Origin: Bradyrhizobium sp. CCBAU 53338 | Lineage (GTDB): Bacteria; Pseudomonadota; Alphaproteobacteria; Rhizobiales; Xanthobacteraceae | Direction of reading: 5' to 3' | DNA length: 64,000 nt | Assembly (NCBI RefSeq): GCF_015291665.1 | Contig: NZ_CP030048.1 | Span: 2,170,001 to 2,234,000 of the forward strand | Part shown: piece after piece, positions 54,696-64,000 of the stretch | Layout of the letters: each line of letters opens with the position of its first letter | Position numbering within the stretch: the first letter of the stretch is position 1 | The notes under the pieces: generated by a model | What the model saw: only the letters and a program-made list of their open reading frames with translations | What the model was told of the DNA's origin: nothing | The model's database searches: none | Made by a program: the position numbers and the translations under genes

Positions 54696-55094
54696 ATGGG
54701 CCTGTTGCACTGGGAAGACCGCTACAGCGTCGGCGTTGCGGCCGTGGACCACGAGCACCGGGAGCTGATCGAGCTGATCAACCGCCTCCATGCCGAGGCG
54801 ACCGCGCAGCGTTCCAAGGACGCGGTGATCGGCTTCTTCGGCGACCTGTTCAAGGCGATCTCGTCGCATTTCGCGCTGGAGGAGCGCTTCATGCGCGAGC
54901 ACGGCTACGACCAGCTCGTCCAGCACAAGAACGACCATGAGCGCCTGCTGGACGAGATCCGCGACCTCATGGAGGACTACGAAGCCAGCTCCAGGTTCGA
55001 CGACCGCCTGCTCGCGAACGCGCTGGATGCCTGGTTCTCCCGGCATTTCGAAACCCATGATGCCCGATTGCACAAGGCGCTTGGCGCGCATTAG
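54696..55094 (+). CDS. Bacteriohemerythrin
   Basis: A 132-residue four-helix protein with di-iron ligands in DHEHRELI, HFALEERFMREHGY, HKNDHERLL and HFETHDARLH. Hemerythrins bind O2 and, in denitrifiers, can bind or guard against NO. GAGGAGAG precedes the ATG. Ten bases after the previous gene. Confidence 0.9.
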   Translation: MGLLHWEDRYSVGVAAVDHEHRELIELINRLHAEATAQRSKDAVIGFFGDLFKAISSHFALEERFMREHGYDQLVQHKNDHERLLDEIRDLMEDYEASSRFDDRLLANALDAWFSRHFETHDARLHKALGAH

Positions 55095-55131
55095 GGACCA
55101 CGCAACCAGGTTCAACCCCGGAGATGAAGAC

Positions 55132-55515
55132 ATGAAACGGATATTGACCGCCATCGCCGTCGTCGCTGCGTCAGTGAGCGCAGCGGCCGCGGAGGACGTC
55201 GCTGCCGGTGCCACCGCGTTCAAGAAATGCGTGAGTTGCCACGACGTCGGCCCGACCGCGAAGAACAAGGTTGGGCCCGTCCTCAACGGCCTCGACGGCC
55301 GCAAATCGGGATCGATCGCGGGCTACAGCTATTCCGATGCGAACAAGAACTCGGGCATCACCTGGGACGAGGCGAACTTCCTGGACTACATCAAGGACCC
55401 CAAGGCCAAGGTGCCCGGCACCAAGATGGTGTTCGCCGGCATCAAGACCGAGGCTGAGGCCAAGAATCTCTGGGCTTACCTCAAGCAATACGACGCCGAG
55501 GGCAAGACCAAGTAG
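55132..55515 (+). CDS. Class I soluble cytochrome c
   Basis: A 127-residue protein with signal peptide (cut after AAAA-E, near 20), heme motif CVSCH, KVGPVLNGLDGR and a Met ligand in GTKMVFAG. It is the likely electron donor to NorS and NirS in the periplasm. Last gene of the plus-strand nor run; convergent with apbE. Confidence 0.9.
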   Translation: MKRILTAIAVVAASVSAAAAEDVAAGATAFKKCVSCHDVGPTAKNKVGPVLNGLDGRKSGSIAGYSYSDANKNSGITWDEANFLDYIKDPKAKVPGTKMVFAGIKTEAEAKNLWAYLKQYDAEGKTK

Positions 55516-55519
55516 TCGT

Positions 55520-55540
55520 CGCGGACGCAGCCGCGGCGGA
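55520..55540. terminator. GC-rich hairpin between cytochrome c and apbE
   Basis: CGCGG-ACGCAG-CCGCG between the two convergent stops. A weak bidirectional terminator candidate; no T run. Confidence 0.35.
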
Positions 55541-55548
55541 ATCGTCGT

Positions 55549-56538
55549 TCAACCGGCGATGCCGTCATACGGTGCTTTGGACCAGCGCAGCCTGCGGCCA
55601 TCCATGTCGACGGCCCAGATGGTGACATCCTCAAGTCTGGGCAGCAACGTCCGAATCTCGTCTGCCGACGCAATGGAGAGCGCGGTCGACAGCGCGTCGG
55701 CGACGGCTGCGGATGCGTGGTGCACGGTGATCGTGCGCCAATGCGCCGCGCTGCGGCCGCTGCGCGGGTCGAACAGATGATGCGCGGCGCCGTCGGCTCC
55801 CAGCACGCAGCCCGAGCCTTCCGACGTCGCCAGCGCGCCCCGCGCGAGCCGGATGGGCGCGGCATCCCGGCGTGCGACCAGCCAGGGCGATCCGTCGCGC
55901 CGCGGCGTCAGGGCGCGCTGCTCGCCAAGGTCGACCAGGATGTTGGTGAGGCCCTTCGCAGCGAGCAGTTCTACCACGCGATCGGTGACATAGCCCTGGC
56001 CGAGGCCGTTGAGCGTGAGACGCTGGCCGTCGCCGAGACGCAACGCGTCCCGCGCGAGCCGGATCCTGCGCCAGTCCACCGTCTGCCGAGCCAGCGCAAT
56101 CACGTCATCGGGCGGCAGACCGGTGTGGTTGCGATTTCCGAACCAATCGACATGCGCTTCCCAGAGTGCCTGAACGGTCGGATCGAACAGCCCATTCGTG
56201 AAGTCGGCGACGCCCAGCGCCAGCGCAAGCGCGCGGTGCAGGTCGCCGCTCGGCTCCTCCAGCCGGCCCTCGCGGTTGAGGCGTCGCAACTCCGAGGCGT
56301 CGCGGAACAGGCTTAGCGCATTCTCCAGGCGTTCGATCTCCGCCTCGACCAGATCGACCACCTCGCGGGCGGTCTCGGCCGCTATCCCGTTGAACAGGAT
56401 GCGCGCATCGGCGCCCATCGCCGTCCCTCGCCATTCGTAGTCGGCGGTCGCGGGACGGGCATGGCCCGCGACCGCACCGGCGGCTGCGGCTGCGAAGATG
56501 GTGATGGCGCGGCGGCGTGTCGGATGAACAGGAAGCAT
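55549..56538 (-). CDS. apbE: ApbE-type FAD:protein FMN transferase
   Basis: A 329-residue ApbE/NosX protein with a twin-arginine-like or Sec signal (TRRRAITIFAAAAAG), GTAMGADARI and the catalytic segments NGLGQGYVTDRVV, LVDLGEQ and HLFDPRSG. It attaches FMN covalently to a threonine of the FMN-binding domain of the neighbouring NirI-type protein, nine bases upstream. GGGAGG precedes the ATG. Confidence 0.92.
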   Translation of the reverse strand: MLPVHPTRRRAITIFAAAAAGAVAGHARPATADYEWRGTAMGADARILFNGIAAETAREVVDLVEAEIERLENALSLFRDASELRRLNREGRLEEPSGDLHRALALALGVADFTNGLFDPTVQALWEAHVDWFGNRNHTGLPPDDVIALARQTVDWRRIRLARDALRLGDGQRLTLNGLGQGYVTDRVVELLAAKGLTNILVDLGEQRALTPRRDGSPWLVARRDAAPIRLARGALATSEGSGCVLGADGAAHHLFDPRSGRSAAHWRTITVHHASAAVADALSTALSIASADEIRTLLPRLEDVTIWAVDMDGRRLRWSKAPYDGIAG

Positions 56539-56547
56539 CGTCCTCCC

Positions 56548-58641
56548 TCACGAATTCCAGGGCGGCGCGGGCTGCGACGGCGGCTGGCGCCGCTGCGCGC
56601 GTTTCTTCAGGTGCAGGCAGACGTCCTGGTCGAAATAATTGGCCTGGCATTTCAGGCAATAGATGCATTCATTGGGGTTGATCTGGCCGAGCGGATGGAT
56701 CGCCTGCACGGTGCAGCGCCGCGCGCAGATATGGCATTCGCTGCCGCATTCCCGGTAGCGCTTGAGCCATTCGAACATGCGCATGCGCGCGGGAATCGCC
56801 AGCGCCGCGCCGAGCGGGCAGAGATAGCGGCAATAAAAGCGCTCGACGAACAGGCCGGCGAGCAGCAGCAGTCCTGCGTAGAGCCCGAACGGCCACTCCC
56901 GCAGGAACTTCATCGTGATCGCGGTCTTGAAAGGCTCGATCTCGGCAAGCTGGAACGCCGCCAGGATCGAGCGCAGCGAGATAGCCAGAATACCGAGGAA
57001 CACGACATATTTGATCATCCACAGCCGCTCGTGCAGCCCGAACGGAATTTCGATCTGCTTGATGCCGAGGCGCCGCGCGACCTGGTTGGTCAGCTCCTGT
57101 AGCGTGCCGAACGGACAAAGCCAGCCGCAGAATACGCCGCGTCCCCAGAACAGGATGCTGAGCGCGACGAAGCTCCAGAGCATGAACACCAGGGGGTCGA
57201 GCAGGAACAATTCCCAGCGGAAGCCGGAGAGCAATGCGTGGATGAAGGTCAGGACGTTGACGACCGAAAGCTGGGCGTTGGCGATGAAGCCGAGGAAGAT
57301 CAGCGTCAGCAGCATGTAGCCGGTGCGCAGCCGATAGTAGAAGACGCCGTGCGCCGTCACCGTATCCTGGAAGATCAGGATCGCCGCAAGCACCGTGAGC
57401 ATGGCGCCGAGCAGACCGATCTCGTAGCGGCGCGCCCACCAGATGTCCTGCCACAGGGTTTGCGTCGACGCGGGCGCGGCTGCAGCTGTTGCGACCTTGC
57501 CCGCCGCTGCCGGCGGCGCGGCGGCGATGAGATAGCGCTCCGGAATCCGGTACGCCAGCGAGACCACCGCGGGCCCGTGCGGCACCGAACCGGCGCCGAG
57601 GTCGAGATCGAGACGGAACGGTCTTGTCGAATCGAAGCCGCCGGCTTGCGGAATCCGGAATACCGCGATCTCGCGCAATTCCGGCGCGCCGGCGGCATGC
57701 AGGGACTCGACCGCAGTATGATCGGACGGCTTCAGACGGAACGTGCGGTTGTCCTGGACGAGTTCGATGCGGGTGAATGTTCCGGTCTGGCGCCACTCGG
57801 TGCCCTTGAACGAATAGAGCCCGCTGGCGCCGATCAGGATGAGGTCGTCCTCCGGCCCGATCTTGCCGAGCTCGCTCTCGTAGATGCGCTGGCCGAGCAG
57901 GCTCTCGCCGATCGGCGGCGGCGTCGCCAGCGCAAGCCATAGGTCGATGAACGGCTTTTCGGGCTCGCTGTCCTGCGTGGCCAGCAGCTTGGCTGCTTCG
58001 CCGCGCGACACCAGCCGGTGCTGCACCGCGCCTTCGGCGAGCAGCGATGGCCACGGCGACCGCCGCAGCGTCTCACGATCGAGACGCACGGCGCGGTCGG
58101 GCGCCATGCTGCGACTACGCAGCACGCTACGTGCCGAGCGCACGATTGCGTCCCGGATGACGGTGCTGGTGATGGTGGCGCCTGCGACTGCGTGCGGGCC
58201 GCGGGCGAGCTCGTCGGAAGGCTTCAACGCGGCGCCGGCGCGCACGTCGAAGCCGCGGAAGCCGGCGACATAGGCCGCGAGCGCGTCGCGTGGAATGCCG
58301 ATCACCAGGATCGGCTCCTCGTGAGCGACGATCTCCGCGCCGACGATGATCCCCTCCGGGGTGACGGCGGCGACGATGTCGAGTGGGCGGCCCGCGTAGC
58401 CGACCGATCCGGACACGTCGAGGCTCGAGAAGGCATAGCCGAGCACGCGTCCATCCTTGGCCCTCACGCTTGCGGCGGGTGGGGTGCCTTCGGCGCGCTC
58501 GACGGTGGCAGGCTCGGCGAAGAACGTCTCGGCACGGCCGAGATCGGCCGCCTGTGTGCTGCACATTGCGAGCAGAAGCATCGCCATTGCGCGCAGGCCT
58601 TGCAAGGCAACAGGACCGATGGTGACGATCGACGTTCGCAT
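56548..58641 (-). CDS. nirI: NirI/NosR-type membrane flavo-iron-sulfur protein
   Basis: A 697-residue protein: signal or first membrane segment, periplasmic FMN-binding domain (about 60-175, flavinylation motif GATITST near 154-160), membrane segments between 405 and 600, CGWLCP (505-510) and CRYLCP (604-609) motifs, and a C-terminal part with two 4Fe-4S groups (632-643 and 659-675). NosR serves nitrous oxide reductase; the homologue beside nirS is NirI, needed for nirS expression or NirS activity. No nosZ is in the window, and it is divergent from nirS, so NirI is the better name. Confidence 0.85.
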   Translation of the reverse strand: MRTSIVTIGPVALQGLRAMAMLLLAMCSTQAADLGRAETFFAEPATVERAEGTPPAASVRAKDGRVLGYAFSSLDVSGSVGYAGRPLDIVAAVTPEGIIVGAEIVAHEEPILVIGIPRDALAAYVAGFRGFDVRAGAALKPSDELARGPHAVAGATITSTVIRDAIVRSARSVLRSRSMAPDRAVRLDRETLRRSPWPSLLAEGAVQHRLVSRGEAAKLLATQDSEPEKPFIDLWLALATPPPIGESLLGQRIYESELGKIGPEDDLILIGASGLYSFKGTEWRQTGTFTRIELVQDNRTFRLKPSDHTAVESLHAAGAPELREIAVFRIPQAGGFDSTRPFRLDLDLGAGSVPHGPAVVSLAYRIPERYLIAAAPPAAAGKVATAAAAPASTQTLWQDIWWARRYEIGLLGAMLTVLAAILIFQDTVTAHGVFYYRLRTGYMLLTLIFLGFIANAQLSVVNVLTFIHALLSGFRWELFLLDPLVFMLWSFVALSILFWGRGVFCGWLCPFGTLQELTNQVARRLGIKQIEIPFGLHERLWMIKYVVFLGILAISLRSILAAFQLAEIEPFKTAITMKFLREWPFGLYAGLLLLAGLFVERFYCRYLCPLGAALAIPARMRMFEWLKRYRECGSECHICARRCTVQAIHPLGQINPNECIYCLKCQANYFDQDVCLHLKKRAQRRQPPSQPAPPWNS

Positions 58642-58697
58642 GGCTCGGGATCAGGCAGGGTTCGGCCATCACCGCATTGAGGTATGTCAATCCCGGT

Positions 58698-60556
<1,859 letters not shown>

Positions 60557-60566
60557 TGGGTCACGA

Positions 60567-60598
60567 GAGGACGCGGCGACCTTGGTCGCCGCATCCTC
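60567..60598. terminator. Strong hairpin between nirS and nirE
   Basis: Stem GAGGA-C-GCGGCGACC and its complement GGTCGCCGC-A-TCCTC around TT: 14 of 15 pairs. No T run. It begins 10 bp after the nirS stop and could stop part of the transcripts or protect the nirS mRNA. Confidence 0.65.
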
Positions 60599-60632
60599 CC
60601 ACTCTGTGAAAGCGACCAAAGCGGAGCGCCTC

Positions 60633-61412
60633 ATGGCTGTCGGGAAGGTCTATCTGGTCGGCGCCGGTCCCGGCGATCCGGAGCTGCTCACGCTGAAGGC
60701 GGTGCGCGCCATCGGCGAGGCAGATGTCGTCGTCTACGACCGGCTGGTGCCGCCGGCGATCCTCGACACCATCGCCGACGGCGTTCTCCGGATCAGTGTC
60801 GGCAAGCAGCCTGCGCACCACCCGGTGCCGCAGGACGAGATCAACGGAATTCTCGTGCGGCTCGCGCGCGCCGGCCGCACGGTGGTGCGACTGAAGGGCG
60901 GCGATCCTTTCATCTTCGGACGCGGCTCGGAGGAGGCCGCGGAATTGGAGGCCGCCGGGATTCCCTATGAGGTGGTTCCGGGCATCACCGCCGCGCAAGG
61001 CTGCGCCGCGGCGGTGCGGGTCCCGCTGACCCATCGCGGGCTCGCCTCGGGCGTGCGCTTTGTAACTGGCCATCGCAAGGCCAACGAGCCGCTCGACCTG
61101 GATTGGCGGAGCCTCGCTGACCCCGAGACCACGCTCGTGGTCTATATGGGCCTCGCCAATCTCGAGGAGATCGTCAGGAAGTTGGTGGCTGAAGGCTTGC
61201 CGGCAAACACTCCGGCGCTTGCGATTTGTCAAGGAACGACTCCCCAGGAGCGGCGAGTATGCACGCATCTGGAGACCCTTCCGATGGCGTTGAAGGAAGC
61301 TTCCTTCAACGGGCCGGTTCTCTTCATTATCGGAAGAGTCGCCGCGATCGCCATGAAGCGTAGCGAGCGGAGCGATGCAAGAACGACCGAGGCGATTTCA
61401 GTTGTGGCCTAG
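60633..61412 (+). CDS. nirE: Uroporphyrinogen-III C-methyltransferase
   Basis: A 259-residue SAM-dependent methyltransferase of the CobA/NirE family: VYLVGAGPGDPELLTLKA at the start, VVRLKGGDPFIFGRG near 80, and GITAAQGCAA. It makes precorrin-2, the first step from uroporphyrinogen III to heme d1. ATG at 60633 is chosen over the TTG at 60582. Confidence 0.93.
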   Translation: MAVGKVYLVGAGPGDPELLTLKAVRAIGEADVVVYDRLVPPAILDTIADGVLRISVGKQPAHHPVPQDEINGILVRLARAGRTVVRLKGGDPFIFGRGSEEAAELEAAGIPYEVVPGITAAQGCAAAVRVPLTHRGLASGVRFVTGHRKANEPLDLDWRSLADPETTLVVYMGLANLEEIVRKLVAEGLPANTPALAICQGTTPQERRVCTHLETLPMALKEASFNGPVLFIIGRVAAIAMKRSERSDARTTEAISVVA

Positions 61413-61713
61413 CCTCGCATTGGCCTCGGTCGCTGCGATCGTGCCTGCGGTCGCGGCGAGGGCGGGCGGTGACGCCGCGCGGCTGGCGAGCCTGGTACGG
61501 CAGGATTGCGGCTCGTGCCATGGATTGACGCTCAAGGGCGGTCTCGGCAAGCCGCTCACCCCCGAGCATCTGCAATCCTGGAGCCGTGACCAACTCGTCG
61601 GCATCATTCTCGACGGCGTGCCGGGCACGCCGATGCCGCCCTGGCGTCCGCTGCTCAGCGAGCCCGACGCGCGATGGATCGCGGAAAGGCTGCAGCAAGG
61701 AGATCTGCCGTGA
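61375..61713 (+). CDS. nirC: Small periplasmic cytochrome c NirC
   Basis: A 112-residue monoheme protein with signal peptide (to about residue 30) and CGSCHG (about 45-50). NirC is linked to d1 heme insertion or electron supply for NirS. It overlaps nirE by 38 bases. Confidence 0.88.
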   Translation: MQERPRRFQLWPSLALASVAAIVPAVAARAGGDAARLASLVRQDCGSCHGLTLKGGLGKPLTPEHLQSWSRDQLVGIILDGVPGTPMPPWRPLLSEPDARWIAERLQQGDLP

Positions 61714-62879
61714 CCCTGAGGCTCGTTCTGACCTTGTTGCTGATGATGCCCGCCTTCGCCCGCGCCGACGGGCTGCGCGGCACCGGCAATCTCGGACTCG
61801 TCATCGAGCGCGCGACCGGATCGGCGCTGATCGTCGATACCGGGGAGCGCAAGGCGATCGGCCGCGTCGAGGGGCTCGGCGATCTCTCGCATGCCTCCGC
61901 AGTGTTCTCGCCGGACCAGCGTTACGCCTACGTGTTCGGCCGCGACGGCGGCCTGTCCAAGGTCGATCTGCTCACCGCCACGATCGCCCGGCGGATCGTG
62001 CAGGCGGGAAATTCGATCGGCGGCGCCATCTCCGACGACGGCGCGCTGATCGCGGTGTCGAACTATGAGCCGGGCGGCGTGCGGGTATTCGACGCCAGGA
62101 CGCTCGATCCGATCGCCAGCATTCCCGCCGTCGGCGCCGACGGCAGGACGTCGAAGACGATCGGGCTGGTCGATCTGCCGGGGCGGCGTTTCGCTTGGGC
62201 ACTTTATGACGCCGGCGAGATCTGGATTGCGGATCTGACCAACGTCGAGGTACCCGCGGTCACGCGGCTGACCGATGTCGGCAAGCTGCCCTATGACGGC
62301 AACGTCACGCCCGACGGACGGCACTATCTCGCCGGCCTGTTCGGAGAGGACGGCGTTGTTCACGTCGATACCTGGCAGCAGCCGCTCAAGGCCGAGCGCA
62401 TCCTCGACGGCTACGGCCGCGGCGAACAGCAATTGCCGGTCTACAAGATGCCGCACCTGGAGGGCTGGGCCGCGGTCGGCGACAAGCTGCTGCTGCCGGC
62501 GGTCGGGCATCACGAACTGATCGCCGTCGATCTGCGCAAGTTCACCGAAGTGGGCAGGGTGGCGACGCATGGCCAGCCGGTGTTCGCGGTGGCGCGGCCT
62601 GACGGCCGCCATGTCTGGGTCAACTTCGCCCATCCGCTCAACGACACCATCGAGGTCGTCGACACTGAGAGCCTCGAGGTGATCCATCGCCTGACGCCCG
62701 GGCCGGCCGTGCTGCACATGGAGTTCACGCCACGTGGTAACGAGGTCTGGGTCTCCGTGCGCGATGCCGACCGCATCGACGTCTATGACGCCGCCTCCTT
62801 TGCCAAGAAGGCGGAGATTCCGGCGCAGAAGCCGTCCGGCATCTTCTTCACCGCACGCGCGACGAGGATCGGACAATGA
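61710..62879 (+). CDS. nirF: NirF, heme d1 biosynthesis dehydrogenase
   Basis: A 389-residue propeller protein related to the d1 domain of NirS, with a signal peptide (LRLVLTLLLMMPAFARA). It is thought to oxidise the last heme d1 precursor in the periplasm. GTG at 61710 overlaps the nirC stop and has AAGGAG seven bases upstream, so it is preferred to the ATG at 61674. Confidence 0.92.
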   Translation: MTLRLVLTLLLMMPAFARADGLRGTGNLGLVIERATGSALIVDTGERKAIGRVEGLGDLSHASAVFSPDQRYAYVFGRDGGLSKVDLLTATIARRIVQAGNSIGGAISDDGALIAVSNYEPGGVRVFDARTLDPIASIPAVGADGRTSKTIGLVDLPGRRFAWALYDAGEIWIADLTNVEVPAVTRLTDVGKLPYDGNVTPDGRHYLAGLFGEDGVVHVDTWQQPLKAERILDGYGRGEQQLPVYKMPHLEGWAAVGDKLLLPAVGHHELIAVDLRKFTEVGRVATHGQPVFAVARPDGRHVWVNFAHPLNDTIEVVDTESLEVIHRLTPGPAVLHMEFTPRGNEVWVSVRDADRIDVYDAASFAKKAEIPAQKPSGIFFTARATRIGQ

Positions 62880-63862
62880 CGCCGACGCCCACCGAGCTCA
62901 GCTTGATCGATCGCTGGCAGCATGATTTCCCGCTGGTCGAGAAGCCCTTCACGGTGGTCGGCCGCTCGGCGGCCCTGGACGCGCAGGAGACCATCGACGT
63001 ATTCCGCCGCATGCAGCGCGGAGATCTGATCTCGCGCATCGGCGCGGTGGTTCGCCCGAACACGGTGGGTGCCAGCACGCTTGCCGCCATGCAGGTGCCG
63101 ACGGATCGGCTGGAGGAGGTGGCGGCCATCGTCAGCCGGGAGGCGCTGGTCACCCACAATTACGAGCGAGAGCACGACCTGAATCTGTGGTTCGTCGTCG
63201 CCGGTATCGACCCCTACGCGGTCGCGGCCACGATTCAGAGCATCGAGGAGCGGTGCGGTGTTGCCGCGATCGCACTGCCGATGCTCCAAGCCTATCATCT
63301 CGGCCTCGGCTTTCCACTCGGCGGGCCGCGGCGGCAAAAGAACGGGGCCGCAACCTCGGCCGGGGAGTATCATCCCGATCCACGCGATCGCAGCATCCTT
63401 GCCGCAATCGAGAACGGGCTGCCGCTCGTCGAGCAACCCTATCATGCAGTCGCGGATCGGCTTGCGCTCGATCAGGCCGTGGTGATCTCTCGCCTCGAGC
63501 ATCTCGTGGCTGCGGGTGTCGTGACGCGGTTCGGCTGCGTCGTCCGGCATGACAAGCTCGGCTTCAGAGCCAACGCAATGGCCGTGTGGGATATTCCCGA
63601 CGAGGCCATCGACGGCGTCGCCGCGACGTTCGCACGACATCCCGCCGTGACGCTGTGCTACCTTCGTCCGCGCCGGCTTCCGCTCTGGCCCTACAATCTC
63701 TTCTGCATGGTGCATGCGAAGTCGCGGCCCGATGCGTATGCCGCCATCGACGAGCTCAATCTGCTGGCTGACACCGGCCTGAAGCGGCAGGCCGTTCTGT
63801 TCTCGAAACGCTGTTTCAAGCAGCGCGGGGCGGTGTTCTCCCGGGGCGAGGGAGCAAACTGA
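62876..63862 (+). CDS. nirDL: NirD-NirL fusion, siroheme decarboxylase
   Basis: A 328-residue protein with two AsnC/Lrp-like halves: the first (1-160; LIDRWQHDFPLVEKPF, ISRIGAVVRPN) resembles NirD and the second (165-325; ILAAIENGLPLVEQPY, VTRFGCVVRHDKLGF) NirL. Each half is made of a helix-turn-helix part and a ferredoxin-like fold. Siroheme decarboxylase turns siroheme into didecarboxysiroheme. The start overlaps nirF by four bases and the stop touches nirG. Confidence 0.9.
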   Translation: MTPTPTELSLIDRWQHDFPLVEKPFTVVGRSAALDAQETIDVFRRMQRGDLISRIGAVVRPNTVGASTLAAMQVPTDRLEEVAAIVSREALVTHNYEREHDLNLWFVVAGIDPYAVAATIQSIEERCGVAAIALPMLQAYHLGLGFPLGGPRRQKNGAATSAGEYHPDPRDRSILAAIENGLPLVEQPYHAVADRLALDQAVVISRLEHLVAAGVVTRFGCVVRHDKLGFRANAMAVWDIPDEAIDGVAATFARHPAVTLCYLRPRRLPLWPYNLFCMVHAKSRPDAYAAIDELNLLADTGLKRQAVLFSKRCFKQRGAVFSRGEGAN

Positions 63863-64000
63863 TGCGTTCTCTGGATCCGACCGAACGCGCTGTCGTCAAC
63901 GGCCTGCAAGGCGGCTTTCCGCTGACCGAGCGGCCATTTCGCGATGCCGGCGCCGAGTTGGGCCTCAGCGAAGGCGAACTGATCGATTGTCTCGGCGGCC
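63862..64000 (+). CDS. nirG: NirG/NirH-type siroheme decarboxylase subunit, cut by the window edge
   Basis: The first 46 residues (LDPTERAVVNGLQGGFPLTE, then RPFRDAGAELGLSEGELIDC) match the N-terminal helix-turn-helix of the NirD/G/H/L family. The ATG overlaps the nirDL stop. The rest, and the expected nirH and nirJ, lie outside the window. Confidence 0.85.
   Translation, partial: MRSLDPTERAVVNGLQGGFPLTERPFRDAGAELGLSEGELIDCLGG

Noticed and set aside
56548..58641. Naming the flavoprotein NosR
   Set aside because: No nosZ or other nos genes are in the window, and it is divergent from nirS and coupled to apbE, so NirI fits better; the sequence alone does not settle it.

Overview
The window reads as a GC-rich alphaproteobacterial chromosome, most like Bradyrhizobium or a close relative. 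The signs are gene content (FixJ-like regulators, DUF1275, DUF692/DUF2063/DoxX, NnrR-type boxes, IS66) and the style of the proteins; no ribosomal marker is present, so the genus is an inference. About sixty genes are supported, plus two pseudogenes, one intact insertion sequence, a tRNA 3' remnant and several regulatory motifs.

Layout. 0.1-9 kb (minus strand): a tightly spaced operon-like run that looks built around 3-hydroxybutyrate and acetoacetate: NDH-2-like flavoprotein, acetoacetate decarboxylase, patatin-like esterase, HlyD/EmrA adaptor, DHA2 efflux pump, 3-hydroxybutyrate dehydrogenase, an atypical SDR and a DUF1275 membrane protein. 9-18 kb is regulatory: two tandem AraC genes, a FixJ-like regulator/receiver/PAS-kinase operon, a divergent ECF-type sigma factor and a second tandem AraC pair. 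18-27 kb is a redox/stress block: catalase-like protein with an altered active site, MFS pump, secreted cupin, disulfide-reductase-like flavoprotein, DUF302, peroxiredoxin, LysR regulator, and a second 3-hydroxybutyrate dehydrogenase plus patatin pair. ATAG-N7-CTAT dyads recur in three intergenic regions here and suggest one LysR regulon.

27-36 kb: a frameshifted and truncated methyltransferase, then a four-gene bufferin operon (bufA-bufB-bufC-bufD, copper-binding peptide made by a DUF692/DUF2063 enzyme pair) behind an ECF-type promoter, a membrane adenylate cyclase, a DUF4396 gene broken by an in-frame TAG, a flavin monooxygenase and a ClC channel. 37-43 kb: a membrane-anchored trehalose-6-phosphate synthase, a Cox11-cytochrome c fusion, a Crp/Fnr regulator and several small genes of unknown function. 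43.4-46.3 kb: a tRNA 3' remnant and an IS66 element with its 8-bp target duplication.

46.6-64 kb is a denitrification island: DUF1858 protein, Crp/Fnr (NnrR/Dnr-like) regulator, thioredoxin-like protein, a CuA-containing NorSY-type nitric oxide reductase with heme farnesyltransferase and SCO/SenC, an unusual cytochrome b-ferredoxin-MvhD fusion, an unknown anchored protein, hemerythrin, cytochrome c, ApbE, a NirI/NosR-type flavoprotein, and nirS-nirE-nirC-nirF-nirDL-nirG (the last cut by the window edge). Two identical 17-bp palindromes of NnrR/Dnr type sit in the two divergent promoters of this island. Together the genes would take nitrite to nitric oxide (NirS with its heme d1 pathway) and nitric oxide to nitrous oxide (NorSY).
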